From NCBI GenBank assembly GCA_963663665.2, contig CAXXKP010000001.1, positions 682,001 to 746,000 of the forward strand: DNA of 64,000 nucleotides, written 5' to 3'. The stretch's first letter is position 1. Every line of letters starts with the position of its first letter. Made by a program: the position numbers and the translations under genes. The stretch is from SABI01 sp963663665. Lineage in GTDB: Bacteria > Spirochaetota > Spirochaetia > Sphaerochaetales > Sphaerochaetaceae. This document shows, in pieces, positions 37,141 through 46,003 of this stretch. Under the pieces are notes generated by a model. The model had not been told where the DNA came from, did not search any database, and worked only from the letters and a program-made list of their open reading frames with translations.

Positions 37141-38580
37141 ATGAAAAAGTTTAGATTAATTACAATATTTTTGATTATTGTTATAAGCACTACACAAATT
37201 CTTGCATCAGGTGGTGTGGATGAACAGGCAATCAACACGATCTTTGGGGCTTCCCAAAGCTCAAATACAACAGATAATACTGATGAAATAACACAGAATA
37301 TGAGAAAACTCGAGTTGCTTTATCGACTTGTAGAAAGAGATTTCCTTTTTGATATAGACCATAAGACTGTATACGAAGAGATGGCAAAGGGGCTCTTTGA
37401 AGGACTTAAGGATGATTATTCTGCATTTATTGTTTCAAAAGAGAGTTCAGATTTTAGTGAAGATACATTAGGCACATATGGCGGAATTGGGGCATATATT
37501 TCTAAGAACTATCTTGATTATCGAGATTTCTCAAAACCAGAAACCTATATGATAAATATAACAAGTGTGTTTCCTGGATCTCCTGCCGAGAGTGCAGGGT
37601 TATTATCTGGAGACCTTGTGAGTCATATTAATGGAGAACCAGTAGATGATCTTGAAGCTGACATGGCGTCGAAATCTCTTAAAGGAGAATCTGGAACTAT
37701 AGTAGTTCTTACTATCAAAAGAGGTGATTTAACATTTGATGTGAAAGTTACACGAAAGAATGTCCAAATCCCTACAGTCTCCGCTTCAGTGATTGATGAT
37801 ACCATAGGATATGTACAAATTACACAATTTACCGAATCAACAGCATCTCAAGTACAAGAAAAATTAAAAGAAATAAAGATAGGTTCGCTTTCCTCTCTCA
37901 TTATAGACCTAAGAAATAATCCTGGAGGAATAGTTGACAGCGCCCTTCGGATTGCTGATATGATTCTTGATGATGGAAAAATTGTTCAAATTAAATCAAA
38001 AAATGAGAGTAGAGATAAAGTGTATGTAGCATCTACTTCAACACTAATCTCAAAAGATATTCCGATTGTATTGTTAGTGAATGGAGGAAGTGCTTCAAGC
38101 TCTGAAATCTTGGCTGGAGCCTTAAAAGATAATAAAAGAGCTACTCTCATTGGAACAACAACCTACGGGAAAGGGTTAATTCAAATAGTCTCCCCTTATG
38201 AAGATGGGTATTACACTCTTACATGGAGCCAATATAAGACTCCAAACGGGAATGACATTCATAAAATTGGAATCCCTGTAGATATTGAAATCAAAGGAAT
38301 GAAAGTAGATGAAGAATATATGGACTCCTATATTGAGTTCATAAATAGTGGAGTAGCTGAGTCGTTCGCTAAAGATCATCCAAATGGAACACCAGAAGAT
38401 TACCAACTATTTATCAATACGGCGGTCCCAGAAGACTCAAAATTAGATAAGTTTGTGTATGAGATTGTCTTAAGAAGAGAATATCTTAAAGAAATCCCGT
38501 ACGACGAGAGACCAATAGCTGATGTTAATTTTGACCCTGTCTTAAAGCGTGCCGTTGACTTCTTAGTTACAGGGAAATAG
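37141..38580 (+). CDS. ctpA: C-terminal processing peptidase (S41, CtpA type)
   Basis: Secreted serine protease with a signal peptide (about 1-22, ending ILASGG). A PDZ domain covers roughly 105-205 (GGIGAYI; SPAESAGLLSGD). The S41 catalytic domain follows: NGGSASSSEILAGAL (near 314-328) holds the nucleophile Ser and TYGKG holds the general base K344. 479 aa, normal length. It trims C-termini of envelope proteins in the periplasm. The stop is directly followed by the rsmE start codon. Confidence 0.94.
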   Translation: MKKFRLITIFLIIVISTTQILASGGVDEQAINTIFGASQSSNTTDNTDEITQNMRKLELLYRLVERDFLFDIDHKTVYEEMAKGLFEGLKDDYSAFIVSKESSDFSEDTLGTYGGIGAYISKNYLDYRDFSKPETYMINITSVFPGSPAESAGLLSGDLVSHINGEPVDDLEADMASKSLKGESGTIVVLTIKRGDLTFDVKVTRKNVQIPTVSASVIDDTIGYVQITQFTESTASQVQEKLKEIKIGSLSSLIIDLRNNPGGIVDSALRIADMILDDGKIVQIKSKNESRDKVYVASTSTLISKDIPIVLLVNGGSASSSEILAGALKDNKRATLIGTTTYGKGLIQIVSPYEDGYYTLTWSQYKTPNGNDIHKIGIPVDIEIKGMKVDEEYMDSYIEFINSGVAESFAKDHPNGTPEDYQLFINTAVPEDSKLDKFVYEIVLRREYLKEIPYDERPIADVNFDPVLKRAVDFLVTGK

Positions 38581-39372
38581 ATGAGAGTTTTTATACTCCC
38601 TCATACTTTTCAAGGAGAGAAGGAAATCTCTCTAACAGGTAAGGACTTTCACTATCTAGTGAAAGTCCTGCGCCTAAAAATAGGAGACAACTTCACCTCT
38701 CGTGATAGCATAGGTTCTTTCTATGAAATGACGATCTCCATTATTACCAACAACTCCTTAACTGCCATCTCTCGAAAAATAGAAGGTGAGTGGGAAAGTT
38801 CTACAGATACATTAAGTGCATATCGAGGATTTTTCCCTGAACTTCATCTTTTCCAAGGTCTCCCGAAAGGGAAAAAGATGGATCAAATAATAAGGCAATG
38901 TACAGAAATTGGGATTACTTCGATAACCCCTCTCATCTCTCAATTCTGTATAGCAGATATTTCTAAAAAGGAGATGAGTAAAATCGACCGATATGAGAGT
39001 GTTATTAAAGAAGCACTTCAACAAAGTAGTTCTCCTGTGATGACTCACATTAAGCCATCGGTTGGAATAAAAGATCTCACAAAAACAGTGAAACACCCCA
39101 ATCGACTACTTGTTTTACACCAAATACCCGAAGAAAATCCTCTCTCAATATTCTCAACTGTAGAAAATTTGCTCTCTGAAGATGCTAAAGCACCAATATA
39201 TGTTGCTATAGGTCCAGAAGGGGGATTTAGTGATGAAGAAGTTGATTCTTTGGTCTCGGATGGGGCAAAGCTCATCTTCCTTAATACTAATATCCTACGA
39301 ACAGAGACAGCTGCAATTGTTTCTGTCTCGATAATTCAACAATATATCATTGACCTCATGTCTCATAGTTGA
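38581..39372 (+). CDS. rsmE: 16S rRNA (uracil-1498-N3)-methyltransferase
   Basis: SPOUT-class SAM-dependent methyltransferase of the small-subunit rRNA. 263 aa. An N-terminal PUA-like domain (about 1-75, FHYLVKVLRLKIGD) precedes the trefoil-knot domain with KMDQIIRQCTEIGI, the SAM loop AIGPEGGFSDEE and the C-terminal ILRTETAAI. All are RsmE hallmarks. ATG 38581 abuts the ctpA stop, indicating cotranscription. Confidence 0.94.
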   Translation: MRVFILPHTFQGEKEISLTGKDFHYLVKVLRLKIGDNFTSRDSIGSFYEMTISIITNNSLTAISRKIEGEWESSTDTLSAYRGFFPELHLFQGLPKGKKMDQIIRQCTEIGITSITPLISQFCIADISKKEMSKIDRYESVIKEALQQSSSPVMTHIKPSVGIKDLTKTVKHPNRLLVLHQIPEENPLSIFSTVENLLSEDAKAPIYVAIGPEGGFSDEEVDSLVSDGAKLIFLNTNILRTETAAIVSVSIIQQYIIDLMSHS

Positions 39373-39435
39373 CACATTCCTATAGAGCCGTCCTAATATT
39401 ACCGTAATACAGACAGTCAGGCATCAGGAGTTTGT

Positions 39436-40602
39436 ATGGCAATGTATTTGTTCACAAAGGATTTGCGTTTAAGAGCTTCAATAAACACCCAACTACAAAA
39501 AGGATGCGTGAGTACTACAAACATAGCAACAATACAGCATACAGCCAAAATAATTTTGAAAGATCCATACCCTGTTTTAATCATCGATGAAGGGTTTTCA
39601 GCTGAAGGATTTCTCCCTCTTATAGAATTTTTAATCTCATCAAATATTCCAGGCCCAAAAATTTTGATTCCAAAACAAAAACAACCATTAAGCACCTTTG
39701 CCTCAGAAGGAGGTATAGCTATCCTATATAGACCGATTTTAATCAAGCAACTTCTCCTTTGTGCCTTAAGTGTGAGTTCAATAAATGCGATAGCACCACA
39801 TATATCCACTACAATAATGAAAGAACTTGAAATTGATAATCCTAGATCCAGACACCTTTCCAAACTCGTAGGTTCCTCAAAACATATACAAGAGATTAAG
39901 AGTATTATCACACATATAGGATGTAATTTCAGCGCTGTCCATATCAATGGAGAAAGTGGTACTGGTAAAGAAATTGTCGCTTCTCTTTTGAAAGAGGAAT
40001 CTAATAGTGAAGGTCCTTTTGAAATAGTAAACTGTTCAAATATTCCCTCTTCTTTAGCTGATGTCTATCTATTTGGATCAAAAAAAGGTGCTTATACTGA
40101 TGCTGTTCAAGAACAGAAAGGATGTGTAAAAAGGGCAGATGGGGGAATTTTGTTTCTTGATGAGATTGAGGATTTAAGTCTTGATGTACAGGGTAAGCTT
40201 CTAAGACTTCTTGAAACCAATCAATTCTCTCAATTAGGTAGTGATGAAATTGATGTAAGTAATTTTAGATTGATTACTGCAAGTAACATTGATTTGAAGC
40301 AACTTGTGGCAAAGAAAAGATTACGATTTGATCTGTACAATAGAATCAACAAGATTGTTTTAAAATTGCTCCCTTTAAGGCAAAGAAAAGAAGATATCCC
40401 TTTTTTAATAGATCACTACCTCGCCTTACATCATGATCAGAGAATTATTGAACCTATCACACGTAAAGTAATGCTTGAATATGATTGGCCAGGAAATGTA
40501 AGAGAATTATTCAATACTATCGAGATGCTACGAATATTTAATGATAAAGAAAAAATCCTATCAAGTGAAAAGATTATGGTGGATTCTATCTTTAAGAAGT
40601 AA
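39436..40602 (+). CDS. Sigma-54-interacting AAA+ regulator lacking a DNA-binding domain
   Basis: 388-aa bacterial enhancer-binding-protein relative. Residues 1-115 look like a degenerate receiver domain (a lone acidic residue, D51, in PVLIIDEGF). The AAA+ domain has Walker A GESGTGKE (172-179), Walker B GGILFLDE (236-243), arginine-finger region RFDLYNRIN (near 298-306) and sensor II WPGNVREL (351-358). The sigma-54 contact loop is GAYTDA (218-223) instead of GAFTGA. Only 30 residues follow sensor II, so the usual Fis-type helix-turn-helix is missing. It may act from solution, as FlgR-like proteins do, or have another role. It stands alone between rsmE and the GH57 operon. Confidence 0.85.
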   Translation: MAMYLFTKDLRLRASINTQLQKGCVSTTNIATIQHTAKIILKDPYPVLIIDEGFSAEGFLPLIEFLISSNIPGPKILIPKQKQPLSTFASEGGIAILYRPILIKQLLLCALSVSSINAIAPHISTTIMKELEIDNPRSRHLSKLVGSSKHIQEIKSIITHIGCNFSAVHINGESGTGKEIVASLLKEESNSEGPFEIVNCSNIPSSLADVYLFGSKKGAYTDAVQEQKGCVKRADGGILFLDEIEDLSLDVQGKLLRLLETNQFSQLGSDEIDVSNFRLITASNIDLKQLVAKKRLRFDLYNRINKIVLKLLPLRQRKEDIPFLIDHYLALHHDQRIIEPITRKVMLEYDWPGNVRELFNTIEMLRIFNDKEKILSSEKIMVDSIFKK

Positions 40603-40636
40603 GAAAAGTGGTGCAATAAAAATTTGGATATTTTAG

Positions 40637-40670
40637 TTGACATACTTATTATAACATTTATAATAAGTAT
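40637..40670 (+). promoter_or_regulatory. Strong promoter overlapped by a long palindromic operator
   Basis: TTGACA (40637-40642) and TATAAT (40659-40664) are 16 bases apart. A perfect inverted repeat with 13-bp arms, ATACTTATTATAA (40642-40654) and TTATAATAAGTAT (40658-40670), separated by CAT, covers the spacer and the -10. A protein bound here would block RNA polymerase. The ROK protein encoded at the operon's end (50044-51243) is the leading candidate. Confidence 0.75.
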
Positions 40671-40702
40671 TATAAAAACAAAGCTCATAAAGTGAGGATT
40701 AT

Positions 40703-41824
40703 ATGATTAAATTAGGCTTCGCATTTAATTTTAATGTGCAACGATGTGAAATTGAAGTTGGCGATGAGAAACAAATAGTTGAGGAAGGATATAAGCAACT
40801 TCTTGAGCTTTATGCAAAATATGGATTAAAGGCGAACTTATTTATTTCAGGATTTACTTCCCAACTCCTTAAGGAAGAATATCCTTATGTTCTAAATTTT
40901 ATCACACAACACAAAGGGAAAGAATTTCAACTTGGCACCTATACCTACACCCACCCTATCCCACAATTATTAAATGAAAAAGAATTTTCTAAACAGATGG
41001 AAACAGGTCTTGCATTAGACAGATCAATACTTAACACAGAAACTGAAGGATTCCTTCCCCCAGAATTTGCATTTAGCCAAGATATGGGTGAGGTTTTATA
41101 TAATAATGGAATCAAATGGTTCATCGCTCTCTCTTCACAAATCAAAAAAGGATTAACAGAAAAAGGTCTCTCACAAGATCCTCATTTCCCTTGCAAAGTT
41201 GATTTAGGGAATAATCACTCTCTTATAGCAGTACCTGCTGTGTATCAACTTCCAGATACTCCTGCCCGCTTCTTTAAACTTATGATGAAAGGACTTCTTC
41301 CTGTGGACACTGTTATAGAAGGTGTAAAGAAATTCGCTGAAGAGCATCCTAATGGAACCCTTTTATTCAAAAGAGATGCAGAGACAATTTTCATTGATCG
41401 TTTCAATAGTGGCTTTGAAAAGACGTTTGAAGTAATGGATGAATTCTTAAAAAAACTAAGTTCCCTTGATTGTATTTCTCCATCTTGGATAGAAGAAGTA
41501 ATATCTTCTCAGAAAGAGTTTACAACTATTAGCCTTCCAGATTATTTAGGCAACACCAAAATAGAAACTTTCACTGAAGGAGAAGCTAAACCTATTTGGG
41601 ATTTGACTCAAAAAGTGAGAGACGCAATAAATGAAGCAGAAAAAACAGGAGTTGATGCTAATATTGTAGATCAAGCATGGAATCATCTTATGCTTAGCCA
41701 TAACTCAGATGGTAGAATTGGATATTGGTTCTCTGAATGGAACCCAGGAGAACATACGGTTGCTCCATCAAGAAGAACATTTGTAGAAGAGAATTTACAA
41801 GCAGCACTTAAACTCTTATCCTAG
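40703..41824 (+). CDS. GH57-like glycoside hydrolase/transferase
   Basis: 373 aa with GH57-type (beta/alpha)7 features. An N-terminal His-containing segment TYTYTHPIPQL (near 79-89), GFLPPEFAF with candidate nucleophile E121, and LFKRDAETIFID with candidate acid D225. GIKWFIALS and the C-terminal NHLMLSHNSDGRIGYW also fit this family. No signal peptide is seen. It opens the 10.5-kb operon and directly precedes a phosphohexomutase gene. Substrates in GH57 are alpha-glucans or galactosides; which applies is unknown. It is shorter than most GH57 amylases. A GH38-like or deacetylase-like reading is less likely. Confidence 0.7.
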   Translation: MIKLGFAFNFNVQRCEIEVGDEKQIVEEGYKQLLELYAKYGLKANLFISGFTSQLLKEEYPYVLNFITQHKGKEFQLGTYTYTHPIPQLLNEKEFSKQMETGLALDRSILNTETEGFLPPEFAFSQDMGEVLYNNGIKWFIALSSQIKKGLTEKGLSQDPHFPCKVDLGNNHSLIAVPAVYQLPDTPARFFKLMMKGLLPVDTVIEGVKKFAEEHPNGTLLFKRDAETIFIDRFNSGFEKTFEVMDEFLKKLSSLDCISPSWIEEVISSQKEFTTISLPDYLGNTKIETFTEGEAKPIWDLTQKVRDAINEAEKTGVDANIVDQAWNHLMLSHNSDGRIGYWFSEWNPGEHTVAPSRRTFVEENLQAALKLLS

Positions 41825-41833
41825 GAGAAGTAG

Positions 41834-43675
41834 ATGGCAGTTTTTTTATCGAAACAGACAATGAAAAAGGTTGATCCCAATTTGTTAAGAAAAACTTGGC
41901 AAAATGAAGGCTACCTTAATTCATCTATAAACTCAATAATTGAAACTGCTGTCGATAATACGCACTCAGATGTAATAATTCAAACAGACATGGTAGAAGA
42001 AATCTTGAGCACTATGAAGGAAAAGCAAATTTCCTCTGAGTTCCTTTTTACTCTGTTTGATATTACACGATGGCGTTTACAAGGCACTGACGGAATTAGA
42101 GCGATTGTAGATACAAAAGAAGTTGACCTATATCAGTCGCTCATTGAATTTACCAATAATACTCTTCTTACACCACGTTTTTGTTACCTCTACATCTCTT
42201 CTTTCATTGAATTAGCTTTGTCAAATGAACTATACAAAAATCTTACTCATATTGCTTTTGGAGAAGATGGAAGAGATTATTATCAAGGGTCACCTCTTAA
42301 AAAAAGCATTCATCAAGCCCTTTCTGATATGGGAATAACGATGGTTGATCTTGGTATCATCCCAACTCCCTATGTGGCACAATATACAGCAGAATACCAT
42401 TCATTAGCTATTATGCTTACTGCGAGTCATAATCCTCCTCAATATAATGGGATCAAACTTTTCGTTGACGGGAAAAAACTTTATCCAAACGGTGAAATGG
42501 GTGAACATAAACTGAGTGCTCTTGTGCTAGAAAGGAGTACAAGAAAAGAAATATCCAGAAATTATCTTATTACACCAATTTTATTTAATACAAAAAACCT
42601 TTATCTCAAAAACCTTCTTGAGGCTTGTAAAAATATTTCATCAGAAGTTTTTAAGGAATGTCCATTACTCATAGATTGTGCTAATGGAGCAGCCTCTTCG
42701 ATATTCTCAGAAATCCTTGACATCTCTTCTATTCCTTTTATCTCAATTGCAGGCACACAAAAACAAAACACCATCAATTATGATAGTGGAGTAGCAATCC
42801 TCGAAGACTTAGAACAATCGGTTTCCTATTCTGAGAATCTGCCATCAACTGTAAAAAGACTTTTCAAAGAAGCAAGAAGCAGAAAAGTCTTTAGTGCATA
42901 CGCTGCAATCTTAGATGGAGATGGGGATCGAGCTTTCCTCTTGCAATATAAAAAAATTGAGAAAGAAAATAGTGATAGAGTATTAATCTATAATGGCGAT
43001 TCATTAGGATATATTATTTGTGCGCTTTATAATGAGAAAGAGGATAAAAAGCCACTATTTGTTCATACAATAGAAAGTGATTTCTCTTTACAGAAAAGGA
43101 TCAAACAAGATCTGAATATAGAGACCTCTTATACTTGTGTTGGAGATAGATGGGTTGTAGATAGGATCACTTCATCAGGCAATTATGGGATTGGGTGTGA
43201 GAAATCTGGGCATGTAGTATTTCCTCTTCCTTTAGAAAATAATTCAGTTCTCTATAGTGGAAATGGAATGCTCAGTGCATTATATGCATTATCGTATCTA
43301 TTAGATCACAAATCTTTTATACCTTTTTCCGAAGGGTATAACGCAAAAGAGGTTGTTAGAGGAAAAATCATCTATCAATTCTACCGCAATTCATATCTAT
43401 GGATTTCAATTTATACAGCAATAGTGCCTTTTTTCATATGGGATTATGATGAAAAAATCATTACTAATGAACCACATATTCTATTTATATCATTTATTGA
43501 TAAAGGAAAAGAAATTGGTTGGTTCTATATGAGGAAGTCGGGAACGGAGGAGAAAATGAGTTATCTCATATCCCTCCTTGGCGAATATGAAGATGAAGGT
43601 AATAAAATGATGAGTAATATAAAGCGAAAAATTTCACATGTATGTGAGTTAAAACAACAAATGATATCCAAATAA
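41834..43675 (+). CDS. Phosphoglucomutase/phosphomannomutase family protein with N-terminal extension
   Basis: 613-aa alpha-D-phosphohexomutase. All four active-site loops are present: LTASHNPPQYNG with phosphoserine S198, metal loop DGDGDRAFL, sugar loop GCEKSGHV and phosphate loop RKSGTEEK (usually RxSGTEP). QGTDGIRA, the start of domain 1, begins only at residue 83, so about 80 residues are an unusual helical extension. GGAGAAG precedes ATG 41834. It would convert sugar 1-phosphate to sugar 6-phosphate from the sugar released by its neighbours. Confidence 0.88.
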   Translation: MAVFLSKQTMKKVDPNLLRKTWQNEGYLNSSINSIIETAVDNTHSDVIIQTDMVEEILSTMKEKQISSEFLFTLFDITRWRLQGTDGIRAIVDTKEVDLYQSLIEFTNNTLLTPRFCYLYISSFIELALSNELYKNLTHIAFGEDGRDYYQGSPLKKSIHQALSDMGITMVDLGIIPTPYVAQYTAEYHSLAIMLTASHNPPQYNGIKLFVDGKKLYPNGEMGEHKLSALVLERSTRKEISRNYLITPILFNTKNLYLKNLLEACKNISSEVFKECPLLIDCANGAASSIFSEILDISSIPFISIAGTQKQNTINYDSGVAILEDLEQSVSYSENLPSTVKRLFKEARSRKVFSAYAAILDGDGDRAFLLQYKKIEKENSDRVLIYNGDSLGYIICALYNEKEDKKPLFVHTIESDFSLQKRIKQDLNIETSYTCVGDRWVVDRITSSGNYGIGCEKSGHVVFPLPLENNSVLYSGNGMLSALYALSYLLDHKSFIPFSEGYNAKEVVRGKIIYQFYRNSYLWISIYTAIVPFFIWDYDEKIITNEPHILFISFIDKGKEIGWFYMRKSGTEEKMSYLISLLGEYEDEGNKMMSNIKRKISHVCELKQQMISK

Positions 43676-43711
43676 GGATTTCATGATATACACTTTCCAT
43701 AGGAGGAAATT

Positions 43712-45007
43712 ATGAAAAGATTGAGTATTACATTGCTATTGGCTCTAGCTATCTTAATGGTAACAGGAGCTCTTTTTGCTGGAGGGCAACAAGAAGCAAG
43801 CAAAGCCACAACAGCAGAAGTAACAGAGATTGTCTATTGGCAATATTTTTATGAAACAAAATCTGTGTTGATGGAAAAACTTATTGCAATGTTTGAAGAG
43901 AGAAACCCTGACATCAAGGTCACTCAACAAACATTCCCTTATGAGAACTACAACACAAAAGTTGCATCCTCAGTCCCATCAGGAACAGGACCAAACGTAA
44001 TCAACCTATATTATGGATGGCTTCCTACCTATATCGATTCTGGGTACCTACAACCATTACCAAAATCAGTGTTTAATAACGAAAAGATTGAAAATGAATT
44101 CTTCCCACTCGTAAGTGCAGCAAAGTTTGACGGTTCGTATTATGCTCTTCCTACTGCAGTAAGATCATTGGCACTCTTCTGGAACAAAGACCTCTTCAAA
44201 GCAGCTGGGTTAGATCCTAATACACCACCAAAGACTGTTGAAGAAATGGTCGAATTTGCAAAAAAACTCACAATTACAGACAAAAATGGCAACTATCTTC
44301 AAACGGGTCTCACTCTCGAACTACGAGCACAAATGCACCATTGGGTAAGAGAAGTTCTAATTAGACAAATGGGTGGCCAACCATATTCAGATGATAACAA
44401 AAAAGTTACCTATAATTCAAAAGCAGGATATGATGCATTCAAATTCTTCACTGATTTAAATTTAGTCCAAAAAGTTGGTATGCCGAACTTTATGACAGAC
44501 GATGTAACAGCATTCAAATCAGGCGCAATGGGAATGACTGTTGACGGTTCTTTCAGACTTGGAACTCTTGATGCCGTTGAAGGTCTCAACTACGCAGTAG
44601 CTGAATTACCAAGCATGAATGGAATTTCTTCAAGTTTTGCTTCTTTCTGGGCAAATGGTATTACTAGTTTCACTGAAGGGAAACAACTTGAAGCCTCAAT
44701 TAAATTCTTAGACTTCCTCACTTCTGATGAAGTAATGGCAATGTGGTTAGAATCTGTTGGTGAACTCCCAGCTAAAAAAGCTCTTGCTCTCACAGATGAA
44801 TTCAAAAACAATCCAAAATACGGCCCATTCATTCGAAGCTTAGAGTTTGCTCATGCAACTAAGTTCATCGATGAAACAGTTCAAAGAACAGTTTGGATTG
44901 ATGCTTATGACCAAGTTACTCTCAATAACATGTCAGTAAAAGACGCTGTTGACCAAGCTGCAGCTACTGAACAAGCTATGCTTGATAAGTATTATAGCAG
45001 TAAATAA
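43712..45007 (+). CDS. Extracellular sugar-binding protein of second ABC importer
   Basis: 431-aa periplasmic binding protein (SBP_bac_1, MalE-like). The signal peptide spans about 1-23 and ends GALF-AGGQQEAS, the same style as the binding protein at 5151-6383. There is no lipobox Cys. AGGAGG precedes ATG 43712. The mature part shows the family pattern EIVYWQYFYETKSV, FEERNPDIKV and ALPTAVRSLALFWNKDLF. Two hairpins separate it from the permease genes. It is otherwise dissimilar from the first binding protein, so a different sugar is likely. Confidence 0.93.
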   Translation: MKRLSITLLLALAILMVTGALFAGGQQEASKATTAEVTEIVYWQYFYETKSVLMEKLIAMFEERNPDIKVTQQTFPYENYNTKVASSVPSGTGPNVINLYYGWLPTYIDSGYLQPLPKSVFNNEKIENEFFPLVSAAKFDGSYYALPTAVRSLALFWNKDLFKAAGLDPNTPPKTVEEMVEFAKKLTITDKNGNYLQTGLTLELRAQMHHWVREVLIRQMGGQPYSDDNKKVTYNSKAGYDAFKFFTDLNLVQKVGMPNFMTDDVTAFKSGAMGMTVDGSFRLGTLDAVEGLNYAVAELPSMNGISSSFASFWANGITSFTEGKQLEASIKFLDFLTSDEVMAMWLESVGELPAKKALALTDEFKNNPKYGPFIRSLEFAHATKFIDETVQRTVWIDAYDQVTLNNMSVKDAVDQAAATEQAMLDKYYSSK

Positions 45008-45019
45008 ACACTTATCAGT

Positions 45020-45080
45020 GGATACCCAAAATTTCGGGTATCCTACCATCTTTTCTATGCAGTAGATCTTTACTGCATAG
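45020..45080 (+). promoter_or_regulatory. Two tandem stem-loops between binding-protein and permease genes
   Basis: Stem 1: GGATACCC (45020-45027) with GGGTATCC (45036-45043). Stem 2: CTATGCAGTA (45055-45064) with TACTGCATAG (45071-45080), a perfect 10-bp stem with a six-base loop. They probably set the ratio of binding protein to permease by partial termination or mRNA protection (inferred). Confidence 0.65.
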
Positions 45081-45103
45081 AAATATAATAATTGGGGGAT
45101 AAC

Positions 45104-46003
45104 ATGGAAACTGTTTCAAAGCATTCTCTTGAAAGAACAAAACGAAGATGGGCTTATGTTTTCTTAATTCTCCCGCTTCTTTTTTATATTATTATTAGGT
45201 TTTATCCTACTTTCTATGCCTTCTTTTTATCACTTACAGACTGGGATATCGTCTCAAAGAATAAGAACTTTATTGGGCTCACTAATTATAAAACATTGTT
45301 CGAAGACAAAATATTTTGGAAAACCTTAGGCAATACAGGAAAGTATGTACTATATGGACTCCCAGTAAGTTTATTATTAGGATTTATTCTTGCTTATAAT
45401 ATTGATAGAGTAAAAATAGGTAGTGATGTATTCAAAGCAGTGTATTTCCTTCCTTATATCACAAGTATGGTCGCTGTTGCTTGGGTATGGAGATGGTTAT
45501 ATCAACCGGCACCTATTGGAATCTTTAACAAGATTCTTATTTCTATAGGACTCCCACAACAGAAATTCTTATTTAGTCAAACTCAAGCTATTTTTTCAAT
45601 CCTTCTTACTACTATTTGGGCAGATATTGGATTCCAAATGATAATTTTCCTAGCTGGCCTTAAAGGAATAAGTGATCAATATTATGAAGCAGCAGAGATT
45701 GATGGAGCAGGGAATTGGGCCGTATTAAAATATATTACAATCCCTTTATTAAAGCCAACGATTGTATTTCTTGTAATCACTGGAACAATTAGATATTTGA
45801 GAATATTTACTCAAGTTTTAAATATGACTTATCAGGGAGAAGGTGGTCCGTTAAACTCAACAAAGCCACTTGTTCTTTATATTTATAATACGGCCTTCCA
45901 TAAATTTGATATGGGATATGCCTCTGCAATGACAGTAATTTTATTTGCAATTATCTTATTAATTACACTAATTCAACTAAAGGTGATGAAAAATGAAGAC
46001 TAA
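45104..46003 (+). CDS. Carbohydrate ABC transporter permease, MalF/COG1175 type
   Basis: About 299 aa with six membrane segments; EAA loop EAAEIDGAGNWAVLKYITIP. The frame can be opened at TTG 45092, but the GGGGG ribosome site overlaps that codon; ATG 45104, six bases beyond it, is the start. TM1 begins near residue 13. It overlaps the next permease gene by 11 bases. Together with 43712-45007 and 45993-46814 it forms a CUT1 importer without its own ATPase. Confidence 0.93.
   Translation: METVSKHSLERTKRRWAYVFLILPLLFYIIIRFYPTFYAFFLSLTDWDIVSKNKNFIGLTNYKTLFEDKIFWKTLGNTGKYVLYGLPVSLLLGFILAYNIDRVKIGSDVFKAVYFLPYITSMVAVAWVWRWLYQPAPIGIFNKILISIGLPQQKFLFSQTQAIFSILLTTIWADIGFQMIIFLAGLKGISDQYYEAAEIDGAGNWAVLKYITIPLLKPTIVFLVITGTIRYLRIFTQVLNMTYQGEGGPLNSTKPLVLYIYNTAFHKFDMGYASAMTVILFAIILLITLIQLKVMKNED

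Noticed and set aside
39417..39947. 176-aa open frame on the minus strand
   Set aside because: Antisense to the sigma-54 activator gene; composition is that of a mirror frame.
40603..40702. Sigma-54 (-24/-12) promoter next to the sigma-54 activator gene
   Set aside because: No TGGCAC-5-TTGC-like sequence is present; the promoter there is plainly of the sigma-70 type.
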